Positions 12,231 through 26,600 of a DNA stretch of 64,000 bases are shown here, one piece after another. The position numbers and the translations under genes are program-made. The stretch is taken from the NCBI GenBank assembly GCA_035771175.1, contig CM069602.1, positions 9,861,501 through 9,925,500 of the forward strand, in the 5' to 3' direction. Source of the stretch: Paratinospora sagittata. Lineage: Eukaryota; Streptophyta; Magnoliopsida; Ranunculales; Menispermaceae. The notes below the pieces were generated by a model. The model had not been told where the DNA came from. It worked only from the letters and a program-made list of their open reading frames with translations, and did not search any database. Positions within the stretch are counted from its first letter, which is position 1. The number at the start of each line of letters is the position of its first letter.

Positions 12231-12332
12231 TCAAAGCCTGTGGGTGAAGAAATCAGCAACAGCTTCAGCCAAGCAGAAAACAAATCTCCAGAGAACGTAC
12301 ATGAATCCCATGAAACACGTTAAAGAAGGCAT
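12231..12332 (-). CDS. Candidate small ORF, 33-aa hydrophobic peptide
   Basis: ATG at 12330-12332 (minus), TGA at 12231-12233. The peptide begins MPSLTCFMGFMYVLW, continues with RFVFCLAEAVADFF and ends THRL. It is strongly hydrophobic over residues 4-30, like a single membrane segment, with a short polar C-terminus. A pyrimidine tract (CTTT repeated five times, then CTGTCTCTCAG) lies about 100 bases upstream on the same strand, which could be a 5' leader or intron end. I do not recognise the family. An ORF this short in AT-rich DNA can arise by chance, so this is only a candidate. Confidence 0.25.
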   Translation of the reverse strand: MPSLTCFMGFMYVLWRFVFCLAEAVADFFTHRL

Positions 12333-13326
12333 GTAGGGTACCTAATAATTTAATTATTAAAACGTACACTTCCAAATCTTGCTTCCTGTGGCTTCTTGTT
12401 TGCATGTGCTGAGAGACAGAAAGAAAGAAAGAAAGAAAGAACGAAAAGAGTGGATCATCAAATGAAGAATACAGATGAGCCTTACATTCTTATTGCTCTC
12501 TTTCCTCGCTCCTCCTCATTCCCCGCAACAGATGGTTGACACTTCAAAAACATTACAAGTTAGAATGCTTCTTTTCTTTGTCACTTTACGTTACGTTACC
12601 ACTTTCTAGACATTCGTATATACTTTGTTTAATATATGACTTAAATTTATAAAAAAGAATTATACAATATTTTACTACTAAAAACACTAATATTGTTTAA
12701 ATTTACTGTATACTTTAGTTAACCCTGTTATAGATTAAAGATTGTTTTAAATAATAAGAAGATATTTTTAAAAGATTTAAATAAAAAATTCACTGCAAGC
12801 AAGTTTTTCTTTTTTTTTTTCAAATCAAAATACTGCAAATTAAAAAAGTCCCAAGAGTTAAAATATGAATACCGAAAAGCAACCCTCGCCTCCATATAAA
12901 AAAGAAAACTATAACCCTAATTTTGCATGGTCAATTCCGACGGATAATTCGAATGAAATTTTGTGTTGATTTGTATTCAACCATAGGCTTCAATCATAGA
13001 AAAAACAAATCAGAACACGACAACTTGGTTACTAGCAATCCTTTCAGATAGAAACGTAACTTAAATTATTTGGGTAGAAGCTGCCAACGAGGATCCATCA
13101 AAGCCATGAATATGACACAGATAAATGTGAGTGGCACTGGATAGTCATTGATAAAGCTAAACCCATACTTCATTCTACTCTTTACCTTCTAGAATATTTG
13201 TCTTTTCCGTATCACCCATTTTACAACTATAGCTTCACTTAAAAAATAAATTAAAATAAAAATACTTTTAAATATGTAACTAAACACTTTTATTATCATA
13301 AAAGAATTGTAAAAAAATTATCAAAT

Positions 13327-13470
13327 GGATCTTCTCAAGCTTCTCCATAAGCATTTGAATCATAATCACTTGTATAAAAGTATAAGCTATTTATTTCATG
13401 AGCTTCTCCATAAGCATTTGTTTCAGAATCATTCATATAAAAGCTACAAGCTATTTATTTCATAATCACT
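13327..13470. repeat. Two-copy direct repeat of about 67 bp
   Basis: The block GAGCTTCTCCATAAGCATTTG, then AATCAT and TATAAAAG..AAGCTATTTATTTCAT, occurs twice in succession with small changes (starts near 13336 and 13401). Nearby sequence ends in ACCAAACAAAGCC, a typical plant MITE terminus, so the repeat may be internal to a degraded MITE. Confidence 0.45.
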
Positions 13471-14696
13471 TTATTATAAAAGCAAAAAGCAATAAACAGA
13501 AGTCATACCAAACAAAGCCAATAATATAAACATGAAACACAAGTAACCGTTAAGGGAAAAATATGAAAAGATGTTGCTGGACGCATGTGATGATGAAGAA
13601 GATCATAGAATTTGTAATTAAGATCATGATAAACATGTTATAGATATTCACAGAACTGCAAACAGGGAAGCACTTTCTAGATTTCAGAAATATTTGTATA
13701 CGAGTAAAAGGATATTCTGAAGATGAATACTAAGGGAAACAATGATACTGATTCAAGCAGTCTCAACATGAATCAGCAAATTACATGACTTGGAATAGTA
13801 TAGTTCATGTATTCAACACAGTAATCATTCAGCTTCCAAGACCCAGAGGGATCAAATGAACCTTTAGAATTATTATAATCATTCAGTTCATTGATTCAAA
13901 CATATGGGATCAAGTCCTCTTCATTCAATTCTAACACCATAGATATCTTGGTAATCAATAATGGGTACTTCGTGACCACATGGACATTTTCTTTAGCTAC
14001 GTATATGACTAGAACAAAAGGGAAAAGAGCCAATCTTGCCAATGGAGTGGATTACCACTCGGTGGTATCTTAGTTCTGGCCCATCTGAGGGTAGCTCTAA
14101 CAGGGGACCAGTTGGTTCAATAAGCATTCATGTGCATGTATCTCCAGTCAAGTAGAATACAGTATACCTGCTGAGAAATTCCCCATTGGTATTACAGATA
14201 ACAGTCCACATACATGGCCTCTTTATGATCAGCTTCGGAGCATTAACAAAATTCAGGGAAGCAAACAAATCTCCATCCTAGCTGCCAAAATTTGGGCGGA
14301 CAGCTGCCAATGGACACTGAAGTCTTTGTTTCAATCAAACCCTATCATAAATTTTTGAGCACAAGAAGAATATTTAACCTTTTTTTTTTCGAGGAAATGG
14401 GGAACAGATTTATAAAAGAATATTTAACTCAATAAAAGCCCTTTCTCAACTACATGGCATTGCCTAGTGTTCAAATAATGACTTCAAGGCACAAATAACC
14501 TACTACTACAGGGGAGGAGAGAGATCACAAACAAATTCTAGAAGTAATATAGATTTTAAAGTATAGTTTTTTATAATCTGTATCACGTTTTATTTCAGCA
14601 ATACCAGGTTAGAGGAAAAAAACGTTCAAAAGTGAGACAATAATAACATATTTTTAAAACCCCATGACACACAGAATATGGACTCACCAGTTGTTA

Positions 14697-17600
14697 CTAC
14701 TTTTTCAGAAAGTACGTCCCATCTCTCAGTTCTAGCTTCTCTTCTGATATGAGACCAGACAAGAAGCTTTGCAGTTGTTGGAGTGACTTGTCATAAGGAG
14801 GATCAGCCACACAGAACATCTGCCATAAATCATTCCTTCAATAACTGTAATTTAACCCCCACAACAATTTTTTATCATCTATTCCTTCAGTGAGACCTGA
14901 AGAAAAATTCTCTCACCTTCAGAGTATTATGAATCCGATCCAATGGCATGCTCCCAAAATTAATAAGCATGCCCATGATAAATTTCTGCAACAAAACAGA
15001 TGTAAGTAGAGGAGACACAGAATTTAAATTTCTTACTTGGAAGGGAATTACATACTTTGTCAACACAATGTAGCAGGCATTACATAAGAACAAGGAATTT
15101 CACTTTTATGCATTTGACTTATGTCTATGACATGCATAGCTAAGTCAGCATTGCCTAAGCTCAACTACTGCTATGCCTGGACATCAAATGGAGAATTAAG
15201 CATTCATGTTCACATCTTTCGTTTTGGATATTTTCCATACTGGATAAAACAGGACTCATCAAATGTCAGATATGAAAGATTTTCATTGAACTTGCAGAAT
15301 TAGCAAGATGAAAAAACATGAAACATACATCAGATAGAAAGCATTGCATACATACCTCATACACAGTCATCTCTTTTCGCAGCTGCTCCTCAACAGAGGC
15401 AACAGATCTCTCTCCATCCTCATCAGCTGCTATAAGATCTTCACAGGCTGCATTGTTGGTGCCATTACTGCTACCATCAACCATCCCATCTACTAGCGTA
15501 AATATGTGATTATCAGGCTCTGAACCCAGTGATTCTGAAATAATTCCCTGTAAGCGCACAAAAAAGGGAAAGAGTGAAAAGTAAACTTGCATTTTAGGAT
15601 TTTACAACCTTAATTCCTACTTAATTTTAGATTTTTTTCATATTGACCAAGTAGAGCTGATCTGGTCAGTACTTGAATATAAAACAGAACTGAATAATAT
15701 AATGTCTGCAAGTGAAAAGCATGGAGAGCTACCAAAGAAATATTCAACCCCAAACACAGACATAAACAATATAACTAAAAGTTTGCAGCACTTAAACACA
15801 AAAGCCCATGCAAGCTTCCCTTAAAAAACAATTATTAAGACAAGCTCATGAAATTATTTTTCCTGTGACAGTAGTGAAAGGAGGCAAAAGTATCAAATGA
15901 TGCATGCTCTTAAATACACTTAAAGAACTTAGGCAACCTACAGGATTAGGTTCACCATTTTGATATGCTACGAATTTTGTCACAACCAACGTGGTACTTC
16001 AGAGTTCAGAAATCATAATTACAGATACAAGATAATAGGAGAACGTTGAGGAAGATTTTTAGGGGATTGTTTCATTCACTCCAAAGCAGTTCAATCCCAG
16101 CCCAAAATAAATATGCATTAACTTTTTCAGAAGCCAAACAAAAAAGGATAAGAGTAAAATATAACTTATGTTAATCCAAAATAAAATGGAAAGCTATTAG
16201 CACAGAACAAAATGCTCACTAATTCACCCAAACATGGCAGAATTTTAATAAATTTGTTTTTGTAGCTCCAGAAAATGCTACTTGTCCAGTGAATGGTATA
16301 TTACTAATATATGCAGTTTTGGGTAGAATTAATGGAATGCTTTCCAAAATATTTGTCAGGAACGAGGACTTCCTTTAGTCATGAAGCGACATAGTCAATT
16401 AATAATTACAACAGAATCTTACACCATATTTTCCTGCAGAAATGAATCATACATACTTTGCTTATCCAGAAGTTTATTCGGCGATTAAGTGTATCCACAG
16501 GAACCCCAATCGTGGCTGCAAGGTTCTTTGAGGTCCAGCTGAAAGGAAATAAATATTGTTAGATGAAACTAAATAATCAGAACATAGTGGTGTATCTTCT
16601 GCAATTTACCTTGTTTGGTCTTGAAAATGCATGATGATTGATGCGTGCACCGGGGCCACTGTAAACTGCACTGCTCGTCCTTCAAATTGCAACTCCAACT
16701 GAAATAGCAAACAAACATAACATAGTATACCAAGACAGGAGAAAGGTCCGTTCCAAGGATAAATTTTTAGCAATACGGTCAAGGTTTAACATCAACTTTA
16801 CACCTGTCTTTGTTTTCTTTTTGGATATATACACACCACAGCACAATATTTTACATGAACATAGAATGGGAAAAAGTAAAGGCATCTCACCTTGACTGCA
16901 CCAAGATTTTTCTTCCACAATAGTTTGCGAGGTGTCTTTATTTCATTAAACCTCTTTGCATAATCAGAAAGCAACTGATCCACAGCTACAGGTATATTTA
17001 GGGGTTCGTCCTACAATTTTTTTCAAGGTCATTGCCAAGAAATACTTCATCAGTATTGACATAACCACATCATTAAGCTCTGGAAGAAAGAGGAAAGAAC
17101 ATCAAAGAATAAAAACAGAAATTAAGAATTAACTGAGACAGGTTTTACTTGATTCTGGTGACAGAATCAAACAATATATATCAAGACCTATATTTAGAAT
17201 AGCACTGAACCTAACTTGCAGTCCCATCCCGCACATGGAAAGACAAACAAATTGACGAATGGGAAACAAGACAATGGTTGCAGAGAGGCTTGACCCTAAG
17301 GATCCAAGAACTACATCATTGATAATTTGATATCATGTTAGATTACCACTGTGTTAAAAAGCCATAGCAGTCACATAGAGGGTCAACAATGTATCTTTTC
17401 TTTTTGATAGGTAGGTTGTAGGGTTTGAGCTAACATTGAAAATTGATTTTGCAAATATATATATATAACTGATCATAATGTGATGGTTCAGAAGGTACAT
17501 TGCACATATCAGCGGGTTTCTATACTCTTTTATGTCAATATGTAGTACTTCAAAAAAATAATGCTACTTGATAATGATGGTGCAAAAATTATTTCCAATA

Positions 17601-20600
17601 CCTGTATTGGGGGCCAAAAGTTGGATGATATAATTGTAGCATCAACAAGATCTAGAGAAACTCCAGCCTCCGATTGCTCAGGAACTGAAAATAAGAGACT
17701 TTTGTAAGGACATTACTGCTGTTACAATTATACATTGAACAATTAAATACTTCTTCACAAAAAAGAAAGTACCAGCATGAGATGGATGGGTTATGGTTGC
17801 TTTTATGTTAGTGTTTGTTCTCTTGGAATCAATGAGATCGTTGAGCATAATTTCACATTTCTGCATGCTGCCCTCTCCAAACTGAATCTGTAAATCCATA
17901 ACAGGCACATGAGCATTAATGTGTAAATCGAATTAAACTAAAGAACAAAATTGAAAATTTTAAACCATTGGAGATTCTGTAGCAAATAGACCAATAAAAT
18001 CTATAATGGACCTCACCAAACTTTATGCTAGCTGTGTAGTCATGGATTTGAGCTCAGATTACCCAACCAAGGAGGGAAAACAAAAGAAAATCATGTACTG
18101 AGAGTGTACCTTTAGGAGTTCTAGAGTACGAATCTCTGTGTCAATATCATAATCAGATTTGTTCAGAAGCTTTTCAGCTAGCATAACACGATATTCATTT
18201 ACTAGCTGGTCCTTTGAACCAATTATACCAACAATCATTCCAAGTATATCAATCTTCCTTCTATTCCGGCTACCCTTCAATGGATCGGCCTCAACAGGAT
18301 CAGGTTCCCAGCTGGAAAAGGACAGGAATCACATAAGAAAAAGTCTACAGCAACAGTTAATCCCCATTTTATATCACTTGTGAAACTAAGATCACGTGAT
18401 AGAACAATTTATTTGTCACCAAAAAGGCCATGACATGCATACCACTCAGCATTTATCCATGCTTGCTTGTCATCAGAGTTGAACTCATCATCACAACCAG
18501 CTGTCTCTTGATTTCCCTCATCTCTATTTAACTCCTCAAGAAGGCTATCCCCACTATTTCCAGGACCATTTGGATTTCCTCCAGGTCCATCAGTAAGCAT
18601 AGTGACAATGCATTTTATAGTGTCCTTCCGTCCCCTTAAATAGTCCCTAATTGGTTCTCCAACTGCTTCAAGGAACACACCAGTTGGGTCTATGATACGG
18701 AGTGCCTTGATGGTTGAAACATACTGATGCAATATATCATTGGTTGAGGCACCAGCAGTAAGCAAGCGATATCTCAGGGCAGATATAAATGAATTGACAA
18801 GCTTGGAATGTTGTCCAGTATATTCAAGACACTGCTTTAGATCTTCAATTGCAGGAGAGCTGAAACAAAAAATATATATGATTCATCATTCAGACAAACA
18901 CATACATACAGACCCAAGAGGATCCCATAAGAATTGCTAGCTTTATGTACATTAACGTGTTACTTCGTCCCTGTCATTGGAAATGCAAATTTGCCCGACG
19001 TATCAGGGCCAATTATGAATGGAGTATTCCGAACAAGCAAGTTATTCACTCGAATGCATGTTGATTCTGATACCAACAAGCTCTTAGCAATTAAATTAGC
19101 AAAGTTACGGTATCCAGATGCCTCAATATGACCACCATCCCAAGTTCCCAATCACTGCAGCAACTGATAACTATGTCAATAACTGACACTGTGTGAAATT
19201 TTCGTAACAGATTCACAGATTTCCTAGTTCTAAAATTTGTTTTGGTGGTTGTTAAAATAATAAAAGACACAAAGATGTAACGTGGTTCGGCTCTATAGCC
19301 TACGTCCACGGGAGAAGAGAGGAAGGATTTTCTTATTCTTGATGATGTCTTAATGGAGGGACACCATATATATAGACATACAAGGCTATGCACACATATA
19401 ACTATAATTACAATTTTAGTAACTGCTAAATAAAACGACTACTAAAATTATCATCTTTCCTTAAAGGAAATAAATCCTTAAAGGAAATTAAGAAATCCTT
19501 AACGGAAATAAATCCCACAGATTTTGCTCTTCTCCACAACAGTGGTCACTTCAGCAAAGGTATTGAAATGGAAATCTCAAAATTCTGGTGTAAAAATTTG
19601 AAAGAATGTATAAAATTCAATATGATGCAACTAAAGTTTATATACTAAAACTAAAAATCTAGCATTCATATCATTCATAATATGACATTTAGTTAAAAAC
19701 TCTGGATATAACATCCAGGCTAGAGCCTAATATGCATGAAATTTACCAATCACTAATAAACTATTTAAAAAGTTAAGATAATTGTACCTTAATTGCAATA
19801 ATATTATTCTTACAGCAATTATGGAAGAGAAGAAACTTATAATTTTATAATGAAAGAAATTTGTCATTCAAATTTTGCTTATTTTAGATCTATTTCAGTT
19901 GAAATGGTCAGAAATAGAGAAATATTTCAAATTTCAATAGTGCAACTTTAAGAAATAGGAACTTCAATTAGGACCACCAAATAAACATAGCCATTATGAG
20001 TTAGTGGACCACATGCCAGCAGGGTCATTTAAGATGAGATCTGGCATTTTGAATGTAAATCAGCTAAACCTTTACTTCATATAAGTACCAGAACTTTAGA
20101 TATTTTTTGGTGAAGCACATGTAATGTAATCTATGTAAAATGCTACACAACATTTAAATCCCCTTATTAAGGAGTTGTAGGAATATTATACAAAGTATTT
20201 ATTGCTTAATTAATTCTATCATTGATTATTTTGTTAATTGGGTGTTTAGACAAATAAAGAGACTATTTTTGCACGGTCTAATGTTCTTTAATTGATAAAA
20301 AAAAATATATTGGTTATAAAAATCATTTACATCTCATGCACTAATAATATACCAAACAGACACAATACAATAAATGATAAAAGATTATTATTGTTTGTGC
20401 TTTTCATTTAAATGTTTTCATTTATGTTAAGAGATCTAATAAATATTGAATTGATAATTACAAAAAAATATTACGAAGTGTTGTACTTAAATATTATTTG
20501 TTTGATGAGTAAATCACTTAAATGAACAATTATTTTTTTAATTATTATTTTAAAAAAAAATCCTACGACTATTTTATTTTAAATTTCTAAATTTTATTTG

Positions 20601-23600
20601 CTCAAAATACCTGTGTGTTGCGTAGAGCTACAAACTAGTTTTTCCTAATAGTTAATATCTAGATCAGTGAGTGTTAAAAGCACCAACACTGTCAACTAGA
20701 ACTCTGGAGATAGTTGCAATTTTGAAAAAAGAAGGCAATTCTCCAGATAAATAAAACAGAATGAAGCATTGAAGATGCCCGTTTAACTACCTCAACCACT
20801 TTAAGTACCAAATTGTAAGTGAAGAATTTCTTTCTTTATAGCCAAGTCTTGTATGGTAAAATAAATACCTTTCAGGATAGTCAACAATGATCTCAAAGAG
20901 CTTGGCTATTCTAAAATCTTGTAATGTTTCATAGGCAAAATACTCAAGGCGCAATTGCCACCTAACAAGTCCTTCAGAAGGCGTATCAATTCCAGGGTAG
21001 CATGAAGAGGGACACGAAGCCAATGGTGATTTAAGACCAGATGAAGGACTATCATAAATAATTGAGTCACCAAGATAAGCTAGAAGTGCACACAAGAACT
21101 GGAGAGGAACAGCCTGCACAAGAGAACAACAGTGAGAACTTCACAAGCAAACCCCACCTTATTCAGCAATGCAACTCAAATGCAAAACCAAAAAATTGCA
21201 CTTTCATCCCCATAAAACCAGGCAGAACTTGTTTACACCTAAAGTGCAGACACACAATACTTCCTCAAAAATGAAATACGATTCCAAAACCCAGAGAGAT
21301 GGAAAAAAAAAAAGGTAAGCTGAGGATTACATCAGTATCAAAGTATTCTCATTAAAACTATCATCATGATATTTAATTATAACAAGTCTCAGGGCAATAT
21401 TCTTTGTTAGAATGAATGCTCTCATTTCCTCAGAAACCTTTATGTGCAATAGCACCACTATACCACTCCACTGACAATGTAAATGGTCGCATTTAAAACA
21501 TCATGCATCAGTGTGTTTGGCAGATTACACAAATTCCCATTTAGGAGTCGATTCTAATTGGTTTTGAAACTATCTAACTTGAAAGCATGGCATGAATATT
21601 TACATTACTCTCCAAATTTTCATTGAATATTCTCAATTTTTCAATTATTGAATTACAAATCAAATGTAATCAATTTTTTACAAAAATTCCATCAAAGTTA
21701 GGTAAAATACTGAGATAATGTGTAGAACTCAAAAAAAATCCTTAAGCATCTTGCACTTTTCAAATACAAAGTAAAAAAAAAAAAAAGATCAATGCTAACT
21801 TCAACTTTTGTTAGAAAAATTCCTAAAGAATAAAAGTTTTTTTTTTTTTTTGAGAGGAAACAAAAATAATTATATTAATAGAAAAAGATAACACAAACTG
21901 CAGAGTACCACAGATACTCCAATAGAACCAACAAGGCAAAAACAAACGAACTAAAACGAAGCAAAAAAAATATTCCCCCAATTCCTAAACCAAGCACTAA
22001 ATGAATACTCGGACGCCATACTAGAACAAGAAACCCAGTTACAAGCAACCACCCTTGAGGACTCCCAAACAACCGATGGATCAGATACAGCCCCCATACT
22101 GCGATTCCTCTGCCTCCACATGGACCAGACTGAAGCAAAACAACCAATTCTACCAATGGCTTTGGCGGACTTTGGCCAGCCACTAAGATGACAAAGAGAA
22201 AAACACTCCTCATAATTAGGAGGAGCAAGAAGTAAACCCTTAAGGAAAAAGCTCCACTTATCCCACATAGCCATAGCAAATCTACATTGGAACAAAAGAT
22301 GCTCAGTAGATTAACAATCGTGTAAGCAAAGAATACAAAAATTAGGGGAGTCCAAAGGGCATGAGACACGCAACTGTAGCACATCACACGTGCTCAACCT
22401 ATTATGGGCCACGAGCCATCCAAACATTTTCAACTTGAACGGGACATGAGCATTCCAAATAGAAGGAGAAATAACAGGGAGGAAAAGAGGGATCATCTAT
22501 TAAAAACTCGGCGAAAGAGAAACAAGAATAGACCCCAGGTGAGTCAAGGAAACAAGCAAGGCTGTCAAGTGTCAAAGAGCCCATATATCTGACTTGTAAA
22601 TTAAAAGAAAATGAGATTGAAGTACAATTACAAAGGTAAAGGATATGAAACTAAAGAATCACTAAAGGAAGAAGTAAAATAAGATTTATAAAACTCTACT
22701 TTAAAACAAAAATGAACATATAAATTATAAACTACGTGTAACTAATCGATACATCTCCTATGTACATAACAAGCATAAAAGTCATAAAATGGATTATTAA
22801 TCGTGCAATATTTCTCAAGTAATATAGAGATTATAAATCTTACTTTATACCATTATATTCATAATTTAAAGAATTTTAAGAATATAATTATGTTTGTTTC
22901 AGCATATCTAAAAGAAACATAAATTTTTATAACATTTAAACAGAATTTTTATACATCTCTATAGTGTTGAATTTTTTACAAAAATCTCTATGTCAAACTG
23001 GACTTCTCCAAATTAATTCTGAGTTTTAACAGACCAAAGTTTAGAGCGAATTCAAATTTTCAATCCTTGTTTGAAAGAATGTATGTTTGAGTGTCTAGGT
23101 GTGTCTGCAAGTTGCATGAAAATGCATGTTACAAGCATTAGATACTAAAAGTAGGGAGTACAAGGATTAGGAAGAATTTGTACAGTGAAATTGAAAGATT
23201 TAAGTTTTTAACACTTGGAAAATAGTTGATTGTTAATGGACTAGAGCAGCATATACACTTGCACCAGCAGAGATTACACGGTCCACCAATAGCACATTTG
23301 TAAATATATAGGAGAGTTCAGAACAAATTTGTATTTCGTAAGGCAAATATATTGTAATTAATTGCGTTAAACAGTATTATTGAAATGAAGACTATAATCT
23401 TTGTTACAGTGCAAAAAAGAGAACTATTCCCATATTAAATTCATAAACAAAATGAGAGAAACCAAAAATTGATGATTTGTACACTTCAAACTGAACATAA
23501 AAATTATAGCCAACCAGCATATTAAAGAGAAATACTTTAATAATACGTTATAAATAGCCCTCCCAGCAGATAAGATAAATACCCATGTAAGACTTTGATT

Positions 23601-26600
23601 AGGTGCCTGCTTCAGCAAAATAAATCCAGAGAGGTGATAGAATCCAAAATATTACCTGGATCCACTCTTTAATGGGTTCCAAGACAGAGCTCCTGAAATC
23701 ATCGCCAGCCAAATTATGAACTTTAGTCTGCTACACAAACTAGAATGTTACTGAAGAATAAAAAGAAATCTGGTTTAATAGAGAGAGGAAAAAGTTTTGG
23801 ATGAAGGTGCAATAAGCACCAAATTGTTTCATACTAGGATTTTGCTTCAGCATTGTATTAAAGTAGAACAATCGAAACACTTTGAGAGAGAAGGCAAACA
23901 AATGTCAATTGCAGAGACAAATGTGCATACCTTCAAAAGAGAAAATATAGCAGAAGCATAGGCATCTTCCGTCATGGATGTAAATCCAAAACTTCTTAGA
24001 TCACGAACAACCTTACCAATGTTTTTCACCAATTTGTTGTTTTCTGAAAGTTTCGTGTCATGATAAGTTTCATCGATGTCCATTTCACCAACTCTAGATG
24101 CGAGTGTGTTTCTCTCATCCAAATCCATCTTGTCTTTGACTTGTGATTCATCAGCATCTTCATTGTCTCTGGCCATCATTATGCTCAATTCTTCAAGCCT
24201 TTGCTTGAAGTAGAAGCGGAGTATCTCTAAAAGATACAACAAACACAAAACCACACTCAATAAATGCTCCACAAACATGCAAAATTTCATGCAGATAAGG
24301 CCTCAAAAGCAGAAAACCATTGTATGTACAATCAAGCCCATTAACTAAGTACATACACCTTATCCCAGCATGACAAGACCATTCCACCACACTATAACAT
24401 CACATTTTAATGTGAAGGTAATTTGAAATTCAATTTAAAAGGGATATTGATGATATCAGGAAAATCCAAAAGCACCATGTCAGTCAACTATAAAAGTACC
24501 CTTCACCTCACTTCATTTATATATATATATATATATGTTCTTTAAAGAAAAAACAAAAGAGTAATATCTGAAATAGGCCAAACGTCATCTCTGAAAGGCT
24601 CAATGTTCTGATGTTATAATCAAAATAAAGGAGTGTCTAAGAATTTTGCAATAAATTTCTCTGTCTTTAACCATATACCTGTAGATAGCAAATGCAAGAT
24701 CATTCATTCATTAACCATTGAGGGCTTATTTCTATTTGTTATAGCTTTTACTTTTAGCTTGTAGCTTCTACAAAAGCATTTTTTAAACTTTTGGTACAAA
24801 TTTTATAAAAGTATTTTTACTTAAAGATGACAAATTTACTCTAACAATTGACAAATAAATACATGGTTATCGGAATCCTAATTCGAATCTATAAATCTTA
24901 TGATTCATGATTCAATACAAGAGAAACCGATCCGGGTCCTTAACATAAATCCCAATGCCACTAAATCTTATAGAAAATCCTTAAAAGATAATAGAATCTT
25001 ATGATTCACAATTCAAATCTTATGAGTCACAATTCGAGTCTTATGATTTATAAGATTCAAAAGTCAAAATATATATAGTTATACTATAGATTTAAAACAT
25101 CATGTTTCACTTTCAATTTAAGCACTTAAAATATGTCGGTCAATGTAAGAAATATGTAATTATTCATAAGACTTTAAGGCATGGTTTTTAACCATTTAAA
25201 CTTGATAAATATTTTAATGTGAACTAATTTTTTCAAGGATGGGTTCTTCAACAAAAAATCAATATTAGTTCTCCTAAAAATCATATCCTAAAGAGAGGTG
25301 GTATAGGAAATGAACAATTGTAGAGTATTATTTTTCAATTTTATTTAGAAAATTAATATGATTAAGTTACATATTTTAAAATTGGCAAGTTTTTGTAAGA
25401 ATCAACTCGTTATTGAAGGGATCGTTCTTAACAAATTATTAGTTTATTTGGGATCTTAAATTTGGGCTCAAATAACTAGCTAACAAAACTATGTGTTAAA
25501 TCTCATTTGTTTACAAAGATTGGGCATATATTTGTTTTTATACACGAATCTTATAATGCACATGAATCTTACAATTCATCGTTTCAAATCCCAATTTGAT
25601 TTACCTAACTCTTAAACAATTCAATTCTAAATTACCGATTTTGACTACTATGAATAAATATACTCACATCTTTTTTGGAATAAAAAAGAAAAAAGAAAAA
25701 GAAAAAAAGGTTACATTTGTCATTTACATCTTGAACGCAAAAGAAAAAAGCAAAAGCTGGTCCTAACCAGCTTCTCGGAAATGTAGAAAAACTGCTTATT
25801 CACTGCAGTTTTCACCAACTACAATGTTCCCAAATGGAACAAAAAGCTGTGTTTGGTCCAAATACAAGTTCCAAAAGTTGCACCAAACAGGCCATAAACA
25901 AAGGGAGAGGGAAGGAAGACATTTTTTTCATTAAATAATAAGAGACAACAAAAGAACATCGATTCCTAACTGTCCTAATGGACCAAATCCAATTAGTTTA
26001 AAGGATTAACTTTCATAACTTCCATGGTGAAACGGTGGGAACTAGGAAGTTCTAAACAGAGACTTGTTTACAGGAAAAAATAAACAGTTCTTTCAAAATA
26101 AATCATAGAAATTAGGTTATACTCATAGTTGTCAAACCGGAATCGAATCGTAAAATCGTCAACGGTAAGATTCAAATCAAATTGTAAATTGTAAATTGTT
26201 AGATTTTTTCCAATTTTCTAAAAAATTACCAAAAAAATATAGAAAAATTTGAAATAATATAACAATAATTGATTTATCTAAATGCATATCTAAATATTCA
26301 AAACTAAGCCTCAACCTTCAAAAACAAAGTCTATATCACTATTTCGCAAAGATTTTAAGGCATAAAACATCAAAATATAGAGTAAGGTGAGGAGTTAGAT
26401 TACAATTCATCATCTTAGGTGCATTCTTATCACCCCTTTTCTTTTAGTGGCGTCTCCTACCTTACTTCCTCTTACTTCATTTTCAACTTCAAGGTCCATA
26501 AATTCATGTCTTTTTCTTCTTGTATCATACATCTCATCTTCTTTATTTTCCTTTTCTTTCTTCTTTCCTTTCAATAGATCCATAAAAAATGCACTAACAT

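Larger units (their letters stand above)
7630..14696. other. 7-kb AT-rich intergenic region
   Basis: Between the divergent 5' end of the SET gene and the 3' end of APC2. It carries long A/T homopolymers, (AT)n at about 12009-12034, and several degraded repeats listed separately (SINE-like pieces near 8110, 10700 and 11600; a LINE tail near 8800; a MITE at 10203; a tandem repeat near 13330). One hydrophobic small ORF at 12231-12332 is the only gene candidate. No tRNA, rRNA or larger exon set is seen. 13901-14696 is presumably the 3' flank of APC2. Confidence 0.5.

Noticed and set aside
22404..22592. Plus-strand ORF overlapping the LINE
   Set aside because: Antisense shadow of the zf-RVT segment on the minus strand.
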